From a virus, in the IMG/VR virus record IMGVR_UViG_3300000256_000006, positions 1-33,091 of that record: a stretch of DNA of 33,091 nucleotides, one strand, 5' to 3'. The translations under genes and the position numbers were made by a program. Positions 16,141 through 22,931 of the stretch are shown here, in pieces; positions within the stretch are counted from its first letter, which is position 1; every line of letters starts with the position of its first letter. The notes beneath the pieces were generated by a model that saw only the letters and a program-made list of their open reading frames with translations, searched no databases and was not told the DNA's origin.

Positions 16141-16954
16141 CTTCTAACGCCTTTAATAATTTACGTTTTTCATTCTTTAGTTCTGCTTTTTCCATTTCAT
16201 CTAAACGCAAATCATTGTTTTTATTAAATACTTCGCAGTTATAACTTATGCTCCAACGTTGTCCAGAACTGCGGAAGGGCCATACACTGTGGTTAAGCCA
16301 GTTTGGAAAACAGTATATGTCTCCTACAACTGGTTTAACTTTAAAGCTAGCTAGACTAAGAGTTTGACTCCTGCCATCCCAGAAGTTAATCATACCTGCA
16401 CTTGGGTCATGGTCTTCTAGTAACCATTCCCGTTCAATATCGTCTGGCATTTGGAAATAAGCAACTCCGCTAACGTGTCCACTATGTGTATGTGGCGGAT
16501 TAAAGTCTCCAGCAATGCTAATGTTTCCCCAAACATTCTGAATATTCACACTAATAGCCATTTCTTTTAAATGCTGTTCTACTATTTCTACGTGTTTAGG
16601 TGTAAACACGCCTTTTTTAAAACGCCACTCAACTATAATAGTACTAACATAATACTGACTACAAAGGTCAGCTAAACATGATGTTAATAATGGTGTTGTT
16701 TCTGTGCCCAGCATTTCTTCGTTAATTGTAAACTCTCTTGCATTATTGCCAGCAAGCCCATAACTATTATCAATTTCATCAGGAGTTTCTAGATGTAAAT
16801 CTTTGCACTGCTGTTTAAAGATTTCTTGCATGCCAGATACTAGTTCAGGTTCCATAACAGTACGGACAATATTACAGCTAAAAGGCCGGATTACTTCATA
16901 CTTGTCTCGCATTTCCCCAAGTTGTACTCTGTCATGCACATCATTAAGCGCCAT
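16130..16954 (-). CDS. 2OG-Fe(II) oxygenase (PF13759-like)
   Basis: Probable iron and 2-oxoglutarate dependent hydroxylase. The core is visible in the right order: FNPPHTHSGHVSGVAYFQMP with metal ligands His155 and His157 (an HxH instead of the commoner HxD), a NFWDGRS strand, GDIYCFPNWLNHSVWPF with His222, and GQRWSISYN with Arg233 for 2-oxoglutarate. This pattern is that of the phage-rich PF13759 group. The ATG at 16954 was preferred to the TTG at 16963 because GGAG lies about 10 nt upstream. This gives 274 residues and an 11-nt overlap with the preceding gene. It could hydroxylate the same substrate as the radical SAM enzymes, or a virion protein; the target is unknown. Confidence 0.85.
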   Translation of the reverse strand: MALNDVHDRVQLGEMRDKYEVIRPFSCNIVRTVMEPELVSGMQEIFKQQCKDLHLETPDEIDNSYGLAGNNAREFTINEEMLGTETTPLLTSCLADLCSQYYVSTIIVEWRFKKGVFTPKHVEIVEQHLKEMAISVNIQNVWGNISIAGDFNPPHTHSGHVSGVAYFQMPDDIEREWLLEDHDPSAGMINFWDGRSQTLSLASFKVKPVVGDIYCFPNWLNHSVWPFRSSGQRWSISYNCEVFNKNNDLRLDEMEKAELKNEKRKLLKALEDAG

Positions 16955-17312
16955 CGTCTTCAATCTCCTTTATGCAAAAAAATGGATTATCTTCCAGCGT
17001 TTCTGCTGGCGTGGATGTCCAGTAATTATGATTTGCTGTTTCTATACGAACAACTACGCCATCGTGTACACGATGGTTAACATCACTTACACTGTATGAT
17101 TTATCGATTACAATATAGGGAACATCCCATACAGTATCACTAGTTACTGTACTAGCTTCTCCCATAATAAACTCTCCAGTATCTTCATTATACGGCAATC
17201 TTCGTTCTGTGTCAATCGAGCTTTTGTCAAGGCCGGCTAGTGCCTGTGCAAAGGCTTGGAATCCTTGTTCCTCGTCTTCAAAACCCATGGGTGCTAGTGG
17301 TTCATCGTTCAT
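16944..17312 (-). CDS. hypothetical protein (122 aa)
   Basis: Unrecognised. Acidic N-terminus (MNDEPLAPMGFEDEEQ), a short helix around residues 14-28, then a beta-rich C-terminal half with WDVPYIVID and VVVRIETANHNYW strands, and a final FFCIKEIEDDGA. There is no Cys cluster, signal peptide or membrane segment. It overlaps both neighbours (11 nt each side), between a glycosyltransferase-like gene and the oxygenase. It is one of only two small proteins close to the radical SAM chain, so it could be a partner or carrier, but it lacks an obvious leader and core as in peptide precursors. Confidence 0.75.
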   Translation of the reverse strand: MNDEPLAPMGFEDEEQGFQAFAQALAGLDKSSIDTERRLPYNEDTGEFIMGEASTVTSDTVWDVPYIVIDKSYSVSDVNHRVHDGVVVRIETANHNYWTSTPAETLEDNPFFCIKEIEDDGA

Positions 17313-18156
17313 ATCGTTGTATTAACTCCGGTGTACAAAAATCTTTTTGGAAGTAATGAAATGGATATTGTTGTGCATATCCTCCTACGATTAGGGAGTA
17401 GTCTTTAGTCAATGTCCAGGGAACAGCATTACGCCAATCTATGTTAGGTTTCCACCCATTAACTGCACCCTTCATGTGTGTAAAGGTTGGATAGGTTAGT
17501 TTGGACTGGGCGGCAGATGTCCCTCCCACATTATAACCTCCTCCGTCCCAGAGGGCAGCGGCAATACCAAAGATAACGTCAGTATCAGGTATATCGTAAA
17601 CATTGTAATCAAGGATAGCATTAGAAACATGCTGCCAATTTTCCAGGATGTTTCGTGCAAGTGCAAAAAAGTCCAGGCTTGCATGGGAATAGCGAATGTA
17701 CATAAAACCATTATAAATATCGACCAGGCTATTAGCATCAAAAAACTTCCTGTAGTATCTACTATTACTTACATTACCCTGATAATCTCTAACATTACTG
17801 GTTAATATAACATCGTTATGTCTACAACCTGCCCACCAATGATCCAAGCTACGTGGAACTATCATATCAGATTCTAATTTAAACGTTTCCTTAAATGGTG
17901 TAAGTTGTAAAGCACTACATTCTAAAGCAAAAGGATTTTCTTGTCGTGGAACTTCAATAACATAATTAAAAACTTTACGCTGTTTGGGTGTTATTGTCTT
18001 AGCAGACTCAGTATCCACTACTACTGCAAATTTATTTATGGCACATGTTCTCTTAATGCTCAACGCAAGAAGATATGCTTGGTTAACATAATTAACTGTG
18101 TCACTATTTTGTGCAAACGTAAGCCAACCTTGAGGCTCTACTTTTTCATTGAACAT
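17302..18156 (-). CDS. glycosyltransferase-like protein A (284 aa)
   Basis: Probable GT-A or GT8-like transferase. A strand FKLESDMIVP holds an acidic ESD (95-97) in the position of a DxD motif, preceded by TPFKE. Later come a NGFMYIRYSHASLDFF region, a DIPDTDVIFGIAAALWDG stretch and a C-terminal YPFHYFQ segment with His. It is a distant paralogue of the 259-aa protein at 18627-19406: TPFKETFKLESD matches SPFDQTLLIDVD, and both have a helix with ILENW or VQRNW followed by an acidic DV or DF and an IANQLMNG or IAAALWDG turn. It is the first gene of the chain that runs down through the five radical SAM genes. Substrate unknown. Confidence 0.7.
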   Translation of the reverse strand: MFNEKVEPQGWLTFAQNSDTVNYVNQAYLLALSIKRTCAINKFAVVVDTESAKTITPKQRKVFNYVIEVPRQENPFALECSALQLTPFKETFKLESDMIVPRSLDHWWAGCRHNDVILTSNVRDYQGNVSNSRYYRKFFDANSLVDIYNGFMYIRYSHASLDFFALARNILENWQHVSNAILDYNVYDIPDTDVIFGIAAALWDGGGYNVGGTSAAQSKLTYPTFTHMKGAVNGWKPNIDWRNAVPWTLTKDYSLIVGGYAQQYPFHYFQKDFCTPELIQRYER

Positions 18157-18211
18157 TTATCTTTATTGCTTTCCAAAATGTACTATACTACTTATTATAC
18201 TAAATAATTTT
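18157..18211. promoter_or_regulatory. divergent intergenic region, likely promoters
   Basis: The only gap within about 10 kb of packed genes. On the minus strand a perfect TATAAT (18194-18199) lies about 38 nt before the ATG at 18156, which could serve the radical SAM chain. On the plus strand TATACTAAATAA lies directly before the ATG at 18212, leaving no room for a normal leader, and no ribosome site is visible there. So the rightward gene may be leaderless or use an unusual start. No good -35 was found for either direction. Confidence 0.35.
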
Positions 18212-18637
18212 ATGAACAGCAATATATTTCACTGCGCCGTTGAGGGTGGATTTCTTGAAACAACTTTGCCGTTCTATACCGAAATCTTAGGTTGTAAATT
18301 AGGTCCTCGCGAAAAAGGCCGTTGGCAGGATATTGACTTCTGGGGCAACGAGCTTACGCTACATGAAAGTACACCACGCATGGGATTAGAAGGACACAGA
18401 CATCCTGTGGACAGAGAACAAGTTTGGGTTCCACATTTTGGAATTCATTTATCTCCCACAGATTATAGTCTGGTTGTTCGTTGTATTCAAAACGGCCCTG
18501 GGTTTTTAGATAATCCAGTTAATCGTTTTAACTCCATGGTTACTAGCCAAATTACTTTTTTTGTTGCTGATCCTAACTTTAATGTGATAGAAATTAAAAA
18601 AATGGTGGGCAACTACTATCAAAGTACTAACGTTTAG
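18212..18637 (+). CDS. VOC/glyoxalase-fold protein, extradiol-dioxygenase-like
   Basis: A small vicinal-oxygen-chelate protein of the COG3565-like group (predicted dioxygenase). Visible features are FHCAVEGG near the N-terminus with His7, FYTEILGCKLG, the IDFWGNELTLH strand, VPHFGIHLS with His75, and VIEIK with Glu127. His7, His75 and Glu127 are the usual metal ligands of the family. The product has 141 residues, a usual length. The longer frame to 18149 is unlikely, since it would overlap the divergent gene. It is the only rightward gene between 5504 and the window end, and its stop overlaps the leftward gene by 11 nt. It may be a metabolic or resistance-type gene picked up from a host; the substrate is unknown. 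Confidence 0.8.
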   Translation: MNSNIFHCAVEGGFLETTLPFYTEILGCKLGPREKGRWQDIDFWGNELTLHESTPRMGLEGHRHPVDREQVWVPHFGIHLSPTDYSLVVRCIQNGPGFLDNPVNRFNSMVTSQITFFVADPNFNVIEIKKMVGNYYQSTNV

Positions 18638-19406
18638 AATACTCTTCTAGTGATTCTCTAATTTCAGGATCCTGTAGACATTGTTTATTCATACAATGTA
18701 AGTTTGTATCTTTTATTTTTACAGCATTAAATGAATCGCCGTGCCTGTAACGTATGTATAGCTCAGTGTCTTTAACTTTGTATATAGTATCTTCTGTACT
18801 TAAACTAGCAAGCGGATGATTAAAATAGGTTCCACTACTGTAGCCATTCATTAACTGGTTTGCAATAGTTAAGCTAAAGTCATTGCGATACTTGCCAGCC
18901 TTAAATCCGTAGTACTTTGCATAGTATCGCCAGTTACGCTGTACGTTTTTCATATTTTCAAATATATTATGAGCTAACTGACACTTGCGGAAGTAAACTA
19001 CTGTAGCCCAAAGCATGGGCAATCCTGATCTAGTCATAGTGACATCATTTTTAAAACTATTTGTTTGTGTAACATCCCAAACTTTATCGTAACACAAGAA
19101 CTCATGATTTGTATCAAAGTATTGTGCTAGATTGCTGTTAAACGACAAATAGTCTACGTCTATCAACAAGGTTTGATCAAATGGACTTAGGTCGTATGCT
19201 AGTGTTCTATCAGCATTGTACCAGGGTACTGTTACAGTACTATTGTGCCAGCGAAACGCTCTAACATTACCAGGTACTGCATCACCTACGTGTATGTGTG
19301 TATCAATACCTAGATGTTTTTGTACGAGCCTTGCGGCAAGTTCTGCAAAGCCTATATAGTCTATTGTTTCATGTGGTGTAGCAAGAAGTAGTGCGCCTTT
19401 ACTCAC
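18627..19406 (-). CDS. glycosyltransferase-like protein B (259 aa)
   Basis: Paralogue of the 284-aa protein at 17302-18156. The LLIDVDYLSFN strand gives a proper DVD motif (83-85) for metal and nucleotide sugar, preceded by SPFDQ. A WATVVYFRK strand, a helix ending VQRNWRYYAKYYGF and DFSLTIANQLMNG follow. The C-terminal part has a GDSFNAVKIK stretch. The start is a GTG at 19406, with an 8-nt overlap with the preceding gene. A short convergent overlap with the VOC gene ends it. The presence of DVD here against ESD in the paralogue suggests divergence in donor or activity. Confidence 0.7.
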   Translation of the reverse strand: MSKGALLLATPHETIDYIGFAELAARLVQKHLGIDTHIHVGDAVPGNVRAFRWHNSTVTVPWYNADRTLAYDLSPFDQTLLIDVDYLSFNSNLAQYFDTNHEFLCYDKVWDVTQTNSFKNDVTMTRSGLPMLWATVVYFRKCQLAHNIFENMKNVQRNWRYYAKYYGFKAGKYRNDFSLTIANQLMNGYSSGTYFNHPLASLSTEDTIYKVKDTELYIRYRHGDSFNAVKIKDTNLHCMNKQCLQDPEIRESLEEYSKR

Positions 19407-19731
19407 TAAGCTGCCCTACTCTACGTACTTTTTTTAACTCTTGGTATTGATTGTGCCAATCATTTAGTACTTCATACCAACGAGCTCTGCACCTTTCATG
19501 CATTGCTTCTGCACTATCAATGTATACTGGGTTATCATAATCATCTATTAAATATAAATCTGTATGATCTTCCCAGGTGTTTAAAAAGCTCATAAGCTCC
19601 ATGGTTACCTGGAATTGCCCACCGCCATAAGTGATAGTTAGACGTTGTTCTTGCTGTTCTTTTAATGTGAGACGCTGACGATTGTGATCCAATCGCTGGC
19701 GTGCAAAATCTTCAAAGTTTTCTATATCCAT
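19399..19731 (-). CDS. hypothetical phage protein (110 aa)
   Basis: Unrecognised, but with the look of a small conserved phage protein. A charged N-terminal helix rich in Gln/Arg (residues about 5-30, coiled-coil-like) is followed by a strand pair, then LYLIDDYDNPVYID and a long helix with RARWYEVLNDWHNQYQELKKVRR. No Cys cluster or membrane segment. It is translated ahead of the glycosyltransferase-like gene (8-nt overlap) and sits just downstream of the fibre block, separated by a hairpin. It could be a fibre assembly or adaptor protein; this is only positional inference. Confidence 0.7.
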   Translation of the reverse strand: MDIENFEDFARQRLDHNRQRLTLKEQQEQRLTITYGGGQFQVTMELMSFLNTWEDHTDLYLIDDYDNPVYIDSAEAMHERCRARWYEVLNDWHNQYQELKKVRRVGQLSE

Positions 19732-19743
19732 GTACTCAGTATA

Positions 19744-19764
19744 ACAGGGCCACTAGGGCCCTGT
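19744..19764 (-). terminator. hairpin after fibre block
   Basis: ACAGGGCC and GGCCCTGT form a perfect 8-bp GC-rich stem around a 5-nt loop, between the stop of the fibre gene (19791) and the ATG at 19731. A second, AT-rich dyad (AATCCTA/TAGGATT) lies at the fibre stop. There is no clear U-run on either side, so it may attenuate or process the leftward transcript rather than end it fully. Confidence 0.4.
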
Positions 19765-19790
19765 CAACTTATTCTAAACTTTAAATCCTA

Positions 19791-20750
19791 TTAGGATTCT
19801 GTATTTGTTACTGTAGCGAACGTTACTGTTCCAACAGTATCAGTAATGTATGTGGTTGCTGGTGGTATTGCTGTAAATACGTCAGTTTTGTTACCATCAA
19901 CCTGATCAAGAACATTATAAATGTTTTTGTTATAGGATGTACTATCAGTAGCATCGTCTTTCCATGTACACTTTAAGTGAACAATATCTGAAATGTTGCC
20001 GCGGCTATCGCCATGTGCTGCTCCTGCTTTAACTTCTAACTGCCAATAATTGGCCGTATAAGGCGCAGTGTCTGCAACTTGCTTATAATGAACAACATAA
20101 CTTGTTGTTAAATCGTAGTATCCATTAGTTGATAAGTTAGTAGCTGGAGTACCTGACCCGCCATTTTTTTCCAGTGTGGTTGCACGTAGTCTAACAGTAC
20201 CAATAAGTGTATCAATTAAGTCCAGCCACTCGTTGTATTTTGCGTCTGCTGTGCCTCCTGCTAGTCCTGGAGCAACTTCAATATATCCGCCACTATTAAA
20301 GAAGTAACGTGCTTCGTCACCGCCAGCAAATGTGCAGGTAACTTCATGAACAATAGTATTTGTAAAAGTACCAGTTGATGTTAGCGTTTCTGTGTCTTTT
20401 GTAGTAGTAGTACTAGCTGCAACACTACCGCCAGCAACTGCTGTATCTAAAGTACCAATATCTGTTGCTAATGCACCGATAGCTGTAATTAGGTCACTTG
20501 TACTTGGATTAGTTACTGAATCTACAGTAATGTTTCCATCTTGTACAGTATGATCACTGATTGATTTAATTCTTGTTAGTAGTGTAGCCCATTGGGATGC
20601 AGTAATGGAATTTCCATCTGAAACACTAGAAACTGTTGTTGTTTGACCCCAGCCTCTAATTCCGGTGCCTTGGCCCCACAATGCATTAACACTAGTAACA
20701 AAACCATTATAGTGGGTATCAAGGATTGTATCACCCGTTGTATATGCCAT
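19791..20750 (-). CDS. phage structural protein (319 aa)
   Basis: Likely virion protein. The N-terminus (MAYTTGDTILDTHYNGFVTSVNALWGQGTGIRGWGQ followed by VSDGNSITASQWATLLTRI) matches the style of conserved virion proteins in marine T4-like phages, which share the HYNxFVxxVNxLWG and GWGQ-type features. The remainder is Thr/Ser/Gly-rich and beta-sheet-like, including EARYFFNSGGYI and a YNEWLDLIDTLIG helix. There is no signal peptide. An AAGGA about 9 nt before the ATG, preceded by a TATAAATT box, supports this start. It is the last of the leftward structural genes. It could be a baseplate or fibre-associated protein; the exact position in the virion is unknown. Confidence 0.75.
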   Translation of the reverse strand: MAYTTGDTILDTHYNGFVTSVNALWGQGTGIRGWGQTTTVSSVSDGNSITASQWATLLTRIKSISDHTVQDGNITVDSVTNPSTSDLITAIGALATDIGTLDTAVAGGSVAASTTTTKDTETLTSTGTFTNTIVHEVTCTFAGGDEARYFFNSGGYIEVAPGLAGGTADAKYNEWLDLIDTLIGTVRLRATTLEKNGGSGTPATNLSTNGYYDLTTSYVVHYKQVADTAPYTANYWQLEVKAGAAHGDSRGNISDIVHLKCTWKDDATDSTSYNKNIYNVLDQVDGNKTDVFTAIPPATTYITDTVGTVTFATVTNTES

Positions 20751-20769
20751 TTAGTTTTTTCCTTATCTA

Positions 20770-22206
20770 TTAATTTATAGTTACAAAGGCCTCTACTGTA
20801 CCTTCTGATTCTGTTGATTTGGTTGAGATTGCGCGGCCAATGACATTGAATGAAGTCGCTTCATTTTCGTCCGCTGCTCTTGCAAGTCCATTTCCAGCAC
20901 TAACAAGTCTATCTCCTTTATTTACCTTTCCAACAACTTTTACGGGAACTCGACCCGCAACAGCAACCGCTGTTCCAGTATCCAAAGCCGCATTCATTAG
21001 GTAAGCTGGGCGTGTACTAATAACACCAAAGACGTTACTTGCTAATTCATCATTAACACGAGTAATTTCTTCAACACCACCCAGTGCAACTACTGTGCCT
21101 GGTGCGTATTTTGCATCACTTGTAAAATTTTCTGCAACGTCAGCGTATTGTGCAGCACTTGCTGTACCGTTAAATGTTGTAGCAAAAACTTCATTAATTC
21201 TTGTGACACTAGAACCAAAGTTAACTGTTCCACTAACAAGTAAGTTACCTGTCATTGTACCACCTGTTAGTGATAGTGCGCCTGCACCACTAACCTGAGC
21301 GTCAACGTATGCTTTTGTAGCACCATCTTGAGCTGCGGTTGGATCTGCTAGACTTGAAATTTTCTTACTGCTAATATCAACAGTACCTGTACCATTTGGT
21401 GTTAGGATAATACTTCCGTTAGTGTTAGTGTTAGTAAACACTGGGTTACTGCTGCCGTTGATACCAATTGTTAAATCACTATCTACACCAACAACCATAC
21501 CAGTGTCGTTAAGAACACTTAGGACACCACTTGTACTATCGCTAGCGTTACTACGCAAGTAGTTTGCTGCTGTAACTCCGCCTAGTGCATCTGAGTCTGT
21601 ACTTGTACCTTGTAACTTAGCACCAGTTACAGTAGAGCTAATTTGTAAACCAGGTTTAATTGTTGTAAAGCCGCCGATGCTTGTTTGTGGAGTAAATTCG
21701 GTGTCTTTACTTACTGTACCAACAACTGTGCTGCTTACGTAAAGTTTAACAACAACATGGTCTGCTGCTGCATTGTCTGTTACAACTTCAACAATAGCAC
21801 CAGATGTGCCAGTTCCTGATGTAAATGCAGGACCAATAGTTGTAAATCCACTACCATTGTACACTTTCAACTGACCGTTAGTGGTATCCCACCAAAGGTC
21901 ACCAGTAACACTACTGGATGGTTCGCTGCTGCTAGCTGTACTTGAGCTAACTGTTTTAAATGCTGACCCAGTGTAAACTTTAAGCAAACTGTTAGTAGTA
22001 TCCCACCACATTTGCCCAGCCAAGGGTGACCCTGGCGCACTGGTATTCGCAAAATTTTCTAACAGTTTTACGTAGTTTTCGTTTAGAAACTCTCCGTATC
22101 CTGCGTAATTCTTACCAACTAGGACTAGATCTGTAGTTGTATCAATTGTACCGTCTGACACGGTAGCTAACACAGATCCGCTAGTTTTATTGACTGTATA
22201 TGCCAT
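20770..22206 (-). CDS. tail fibre-like structural protein (478 aa)
   Basis: Residues 1-55 form an N-terminal part with a FLNENYVKLLENFA helix. Two WWDTTN repeats (about 67-88 and 104-125, each followed by LKVY and GSxFxT) resemble fibre shaft modules. A beta-rich middle follows. A PNGTGTVDISSKKI block with AQDGATKAYVDAQVSG (residues 270-307) recurs in the 915-aa fibre. The last about 135 residues (343-478), containing AQYADVAENFTSDAKYAPG, GVISTRPAYLMN and GRVPVKVVGKVNKGD, form a domain also found at the end of the 915-aa protein. The start has GGAG at about 9 nt. Probably a trimeric fibre with a shared tip or chaperone-like domain. Confidence 0.85.
   Translation of the reverse strand: MAYTVNKTSGSVLATVSDGTIDTTTDLVLVGKNYAGYGEFLNENYVKLLENFANTSAPGSPLAGQMWWDTTNSLLKVYTGSAFKTVSSSTASSSEPSSSVTGDLWWDTTNGQLKVYNGSGFTTIGPAFTSGTGTSGAIVEVVTDNAAADHVVVKLYVSSTVVGTVSKDTEFTPQTSIGGFTTIKPGLQISSTVTGAKLQGTSTDSDALGGVTAANYLRSNASDSTSGVLSVLNDTGMVVGVDSDLTIGINGSSNPVFTNTNTNGSIILTPNGTGTVDISSKKISSLADPTAAQDGATKAYVDAQVSGAGALSLTGGTMTGNLLVSGTVNFGSSVTRINEVFATTFNGTASAAQYADVAENFTSDAKYAPGTVVALGGVEEITRVNDELASNVFGVISTRPAYLMNAALDTGTAVAVAGRVPVKVVGKVNKGDRLVSAGNGLARAADENEATSFNVIGRAISTKSTESEGTVEAFVTIN
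20772..20779 (-). promoter_or_regulatory. possible late promoter box TATAAATT
   Basis: One base from the T4 late consensus TATAAATA, 21 nt before the ATG of the 319-aa structural gene and overlapping the upstream stop codon. Weaker than the two others in the fibre block. Confidence 0.3.
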
Positions 22207-22232
22207 CTTTTATTTCTCCACGAGCTTTAAAT

Positions 22233-22240
22233 TATTTATC
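22233..22240 (-). promoter_or_regulatory. probable T4-type late promoter box GATAAATA
   Basis: GATAAATA on the minus strand, 26 nt before the ATG of the 478-aa fibre gene (22206) and followed by a GGAG ribosome site. One base from the T4 late consensus TATAAATA. Spacing matches the box before the 915-aa gene, and both lie in the short gaps between structural genes. Confidence 0.5.
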
Positions 22241-22261
22241 ATGTTATATAAACTAACAATA

Positions 22262-22927
22262 TTATAAACTTGTTAGATTAGTTAAAGTTTGGATACGAAT
22301 TGTGTAATCAATTTGTATCAGCCTGTTCAAGCTCTTCTGAACAGGATGGAAAATAACATGAGTTAATAACTTGCCCGTATTAACTGTTCCGATCCAACTT
22401 TTAAGGCCTAGCTCATCAAATGTATATGTATCATTAAAATTACTAGTATTATCAAATGCTTGCTGATCATTGGGTTCACCATAATCTAACAGGCAACTAA
22501 CAACAGTATCAGTATAAATGTTTCCACTTACATGACTTACTGTTAATTTATTTCTTCCAGCATCTGTATTTAAACTGGAATTATCGTCTACTACCTTGTA
22601 GTAGGTTTGATTATATAAACTGGCATTCTGTCCACTGCTATTAGCTGGCAAATATGTAATTACGCCTGTTGGATCAACGCTCGTGCCTCCATTGCCAAAA
22701 GCTATTTCATGAATAAAACCAGTTGTTTTATTACTCACACTTAACGCTAGTGCTTCACTCATATTCTCATAGTGAATAGCATTTCGTTTGTTTACAATAT
22801 CTTCTCCAGTTTCCGGATCAAAGATACGAATGTGACCTTCCATCATTACCCCGCCTTGTTCTTTAAGGGGAGTAGTGGGTTGTGGATTTTCTAAATTTTC
22901 CATATTTTCTTTTTCACTGTCTTGCAT
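22262..22927 (-). CDS. phage structural protein (221 aa)
   Basis: Probable virion protein. The first 30 residues are charged and Glu/Asn/Pro-rich, then a folded region carries IRIFDPETGEDIVNKRNAIHYENMSEALALSV. A HEIAFGNGGTSVDPTGVITYLPANS segment and a YNQTYYKVVDD segment follow, and the rest is beta-rich. This order (a charged start, then FGNGGTxVDxTG) is one I associate with conserved structural proteins of marine T4-like phages, but I cannot name the T4 counterpart. AAAGG about 9 nt before the ATG and a 4-nt gap to the upstream 915-aa gene indicate joint translation. It may form an adaptor between fibres and baseplate. Confidence 0.7.
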   Translation of the reverse strand: MQDSEKENMENLENPQPTTPLKEQGGVMMEGHIRIFDPETGEDIVNKRNAIHYENMSEALALSVSNKTTGFIHEIAFGNGGTSVDPTGVITYLPANSSGQNASLYNQTYYKVVDDNSSLNTDAGRNKLTVSHVSGNIYTDTVVSCLLDYGEPNDQQAFDNTSNFNDTYTFDELGLKSWIGTVNTGKLLTHVIFHPVQKSLNRLIQIDYTIRIQTLTNLTSL

Positions 22928-22931
22928 TATA

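Noticed and set aside
18149-18211. Extended VOC protein beginning with a hydrophobic stretch that could pass for a signal peptide
   Set aside because: It would overlap the start of the divergent gene at 18156, and family members begin at the FHxAV strand; the hydrophobic stretch comes from AT-rich promoter DNA.
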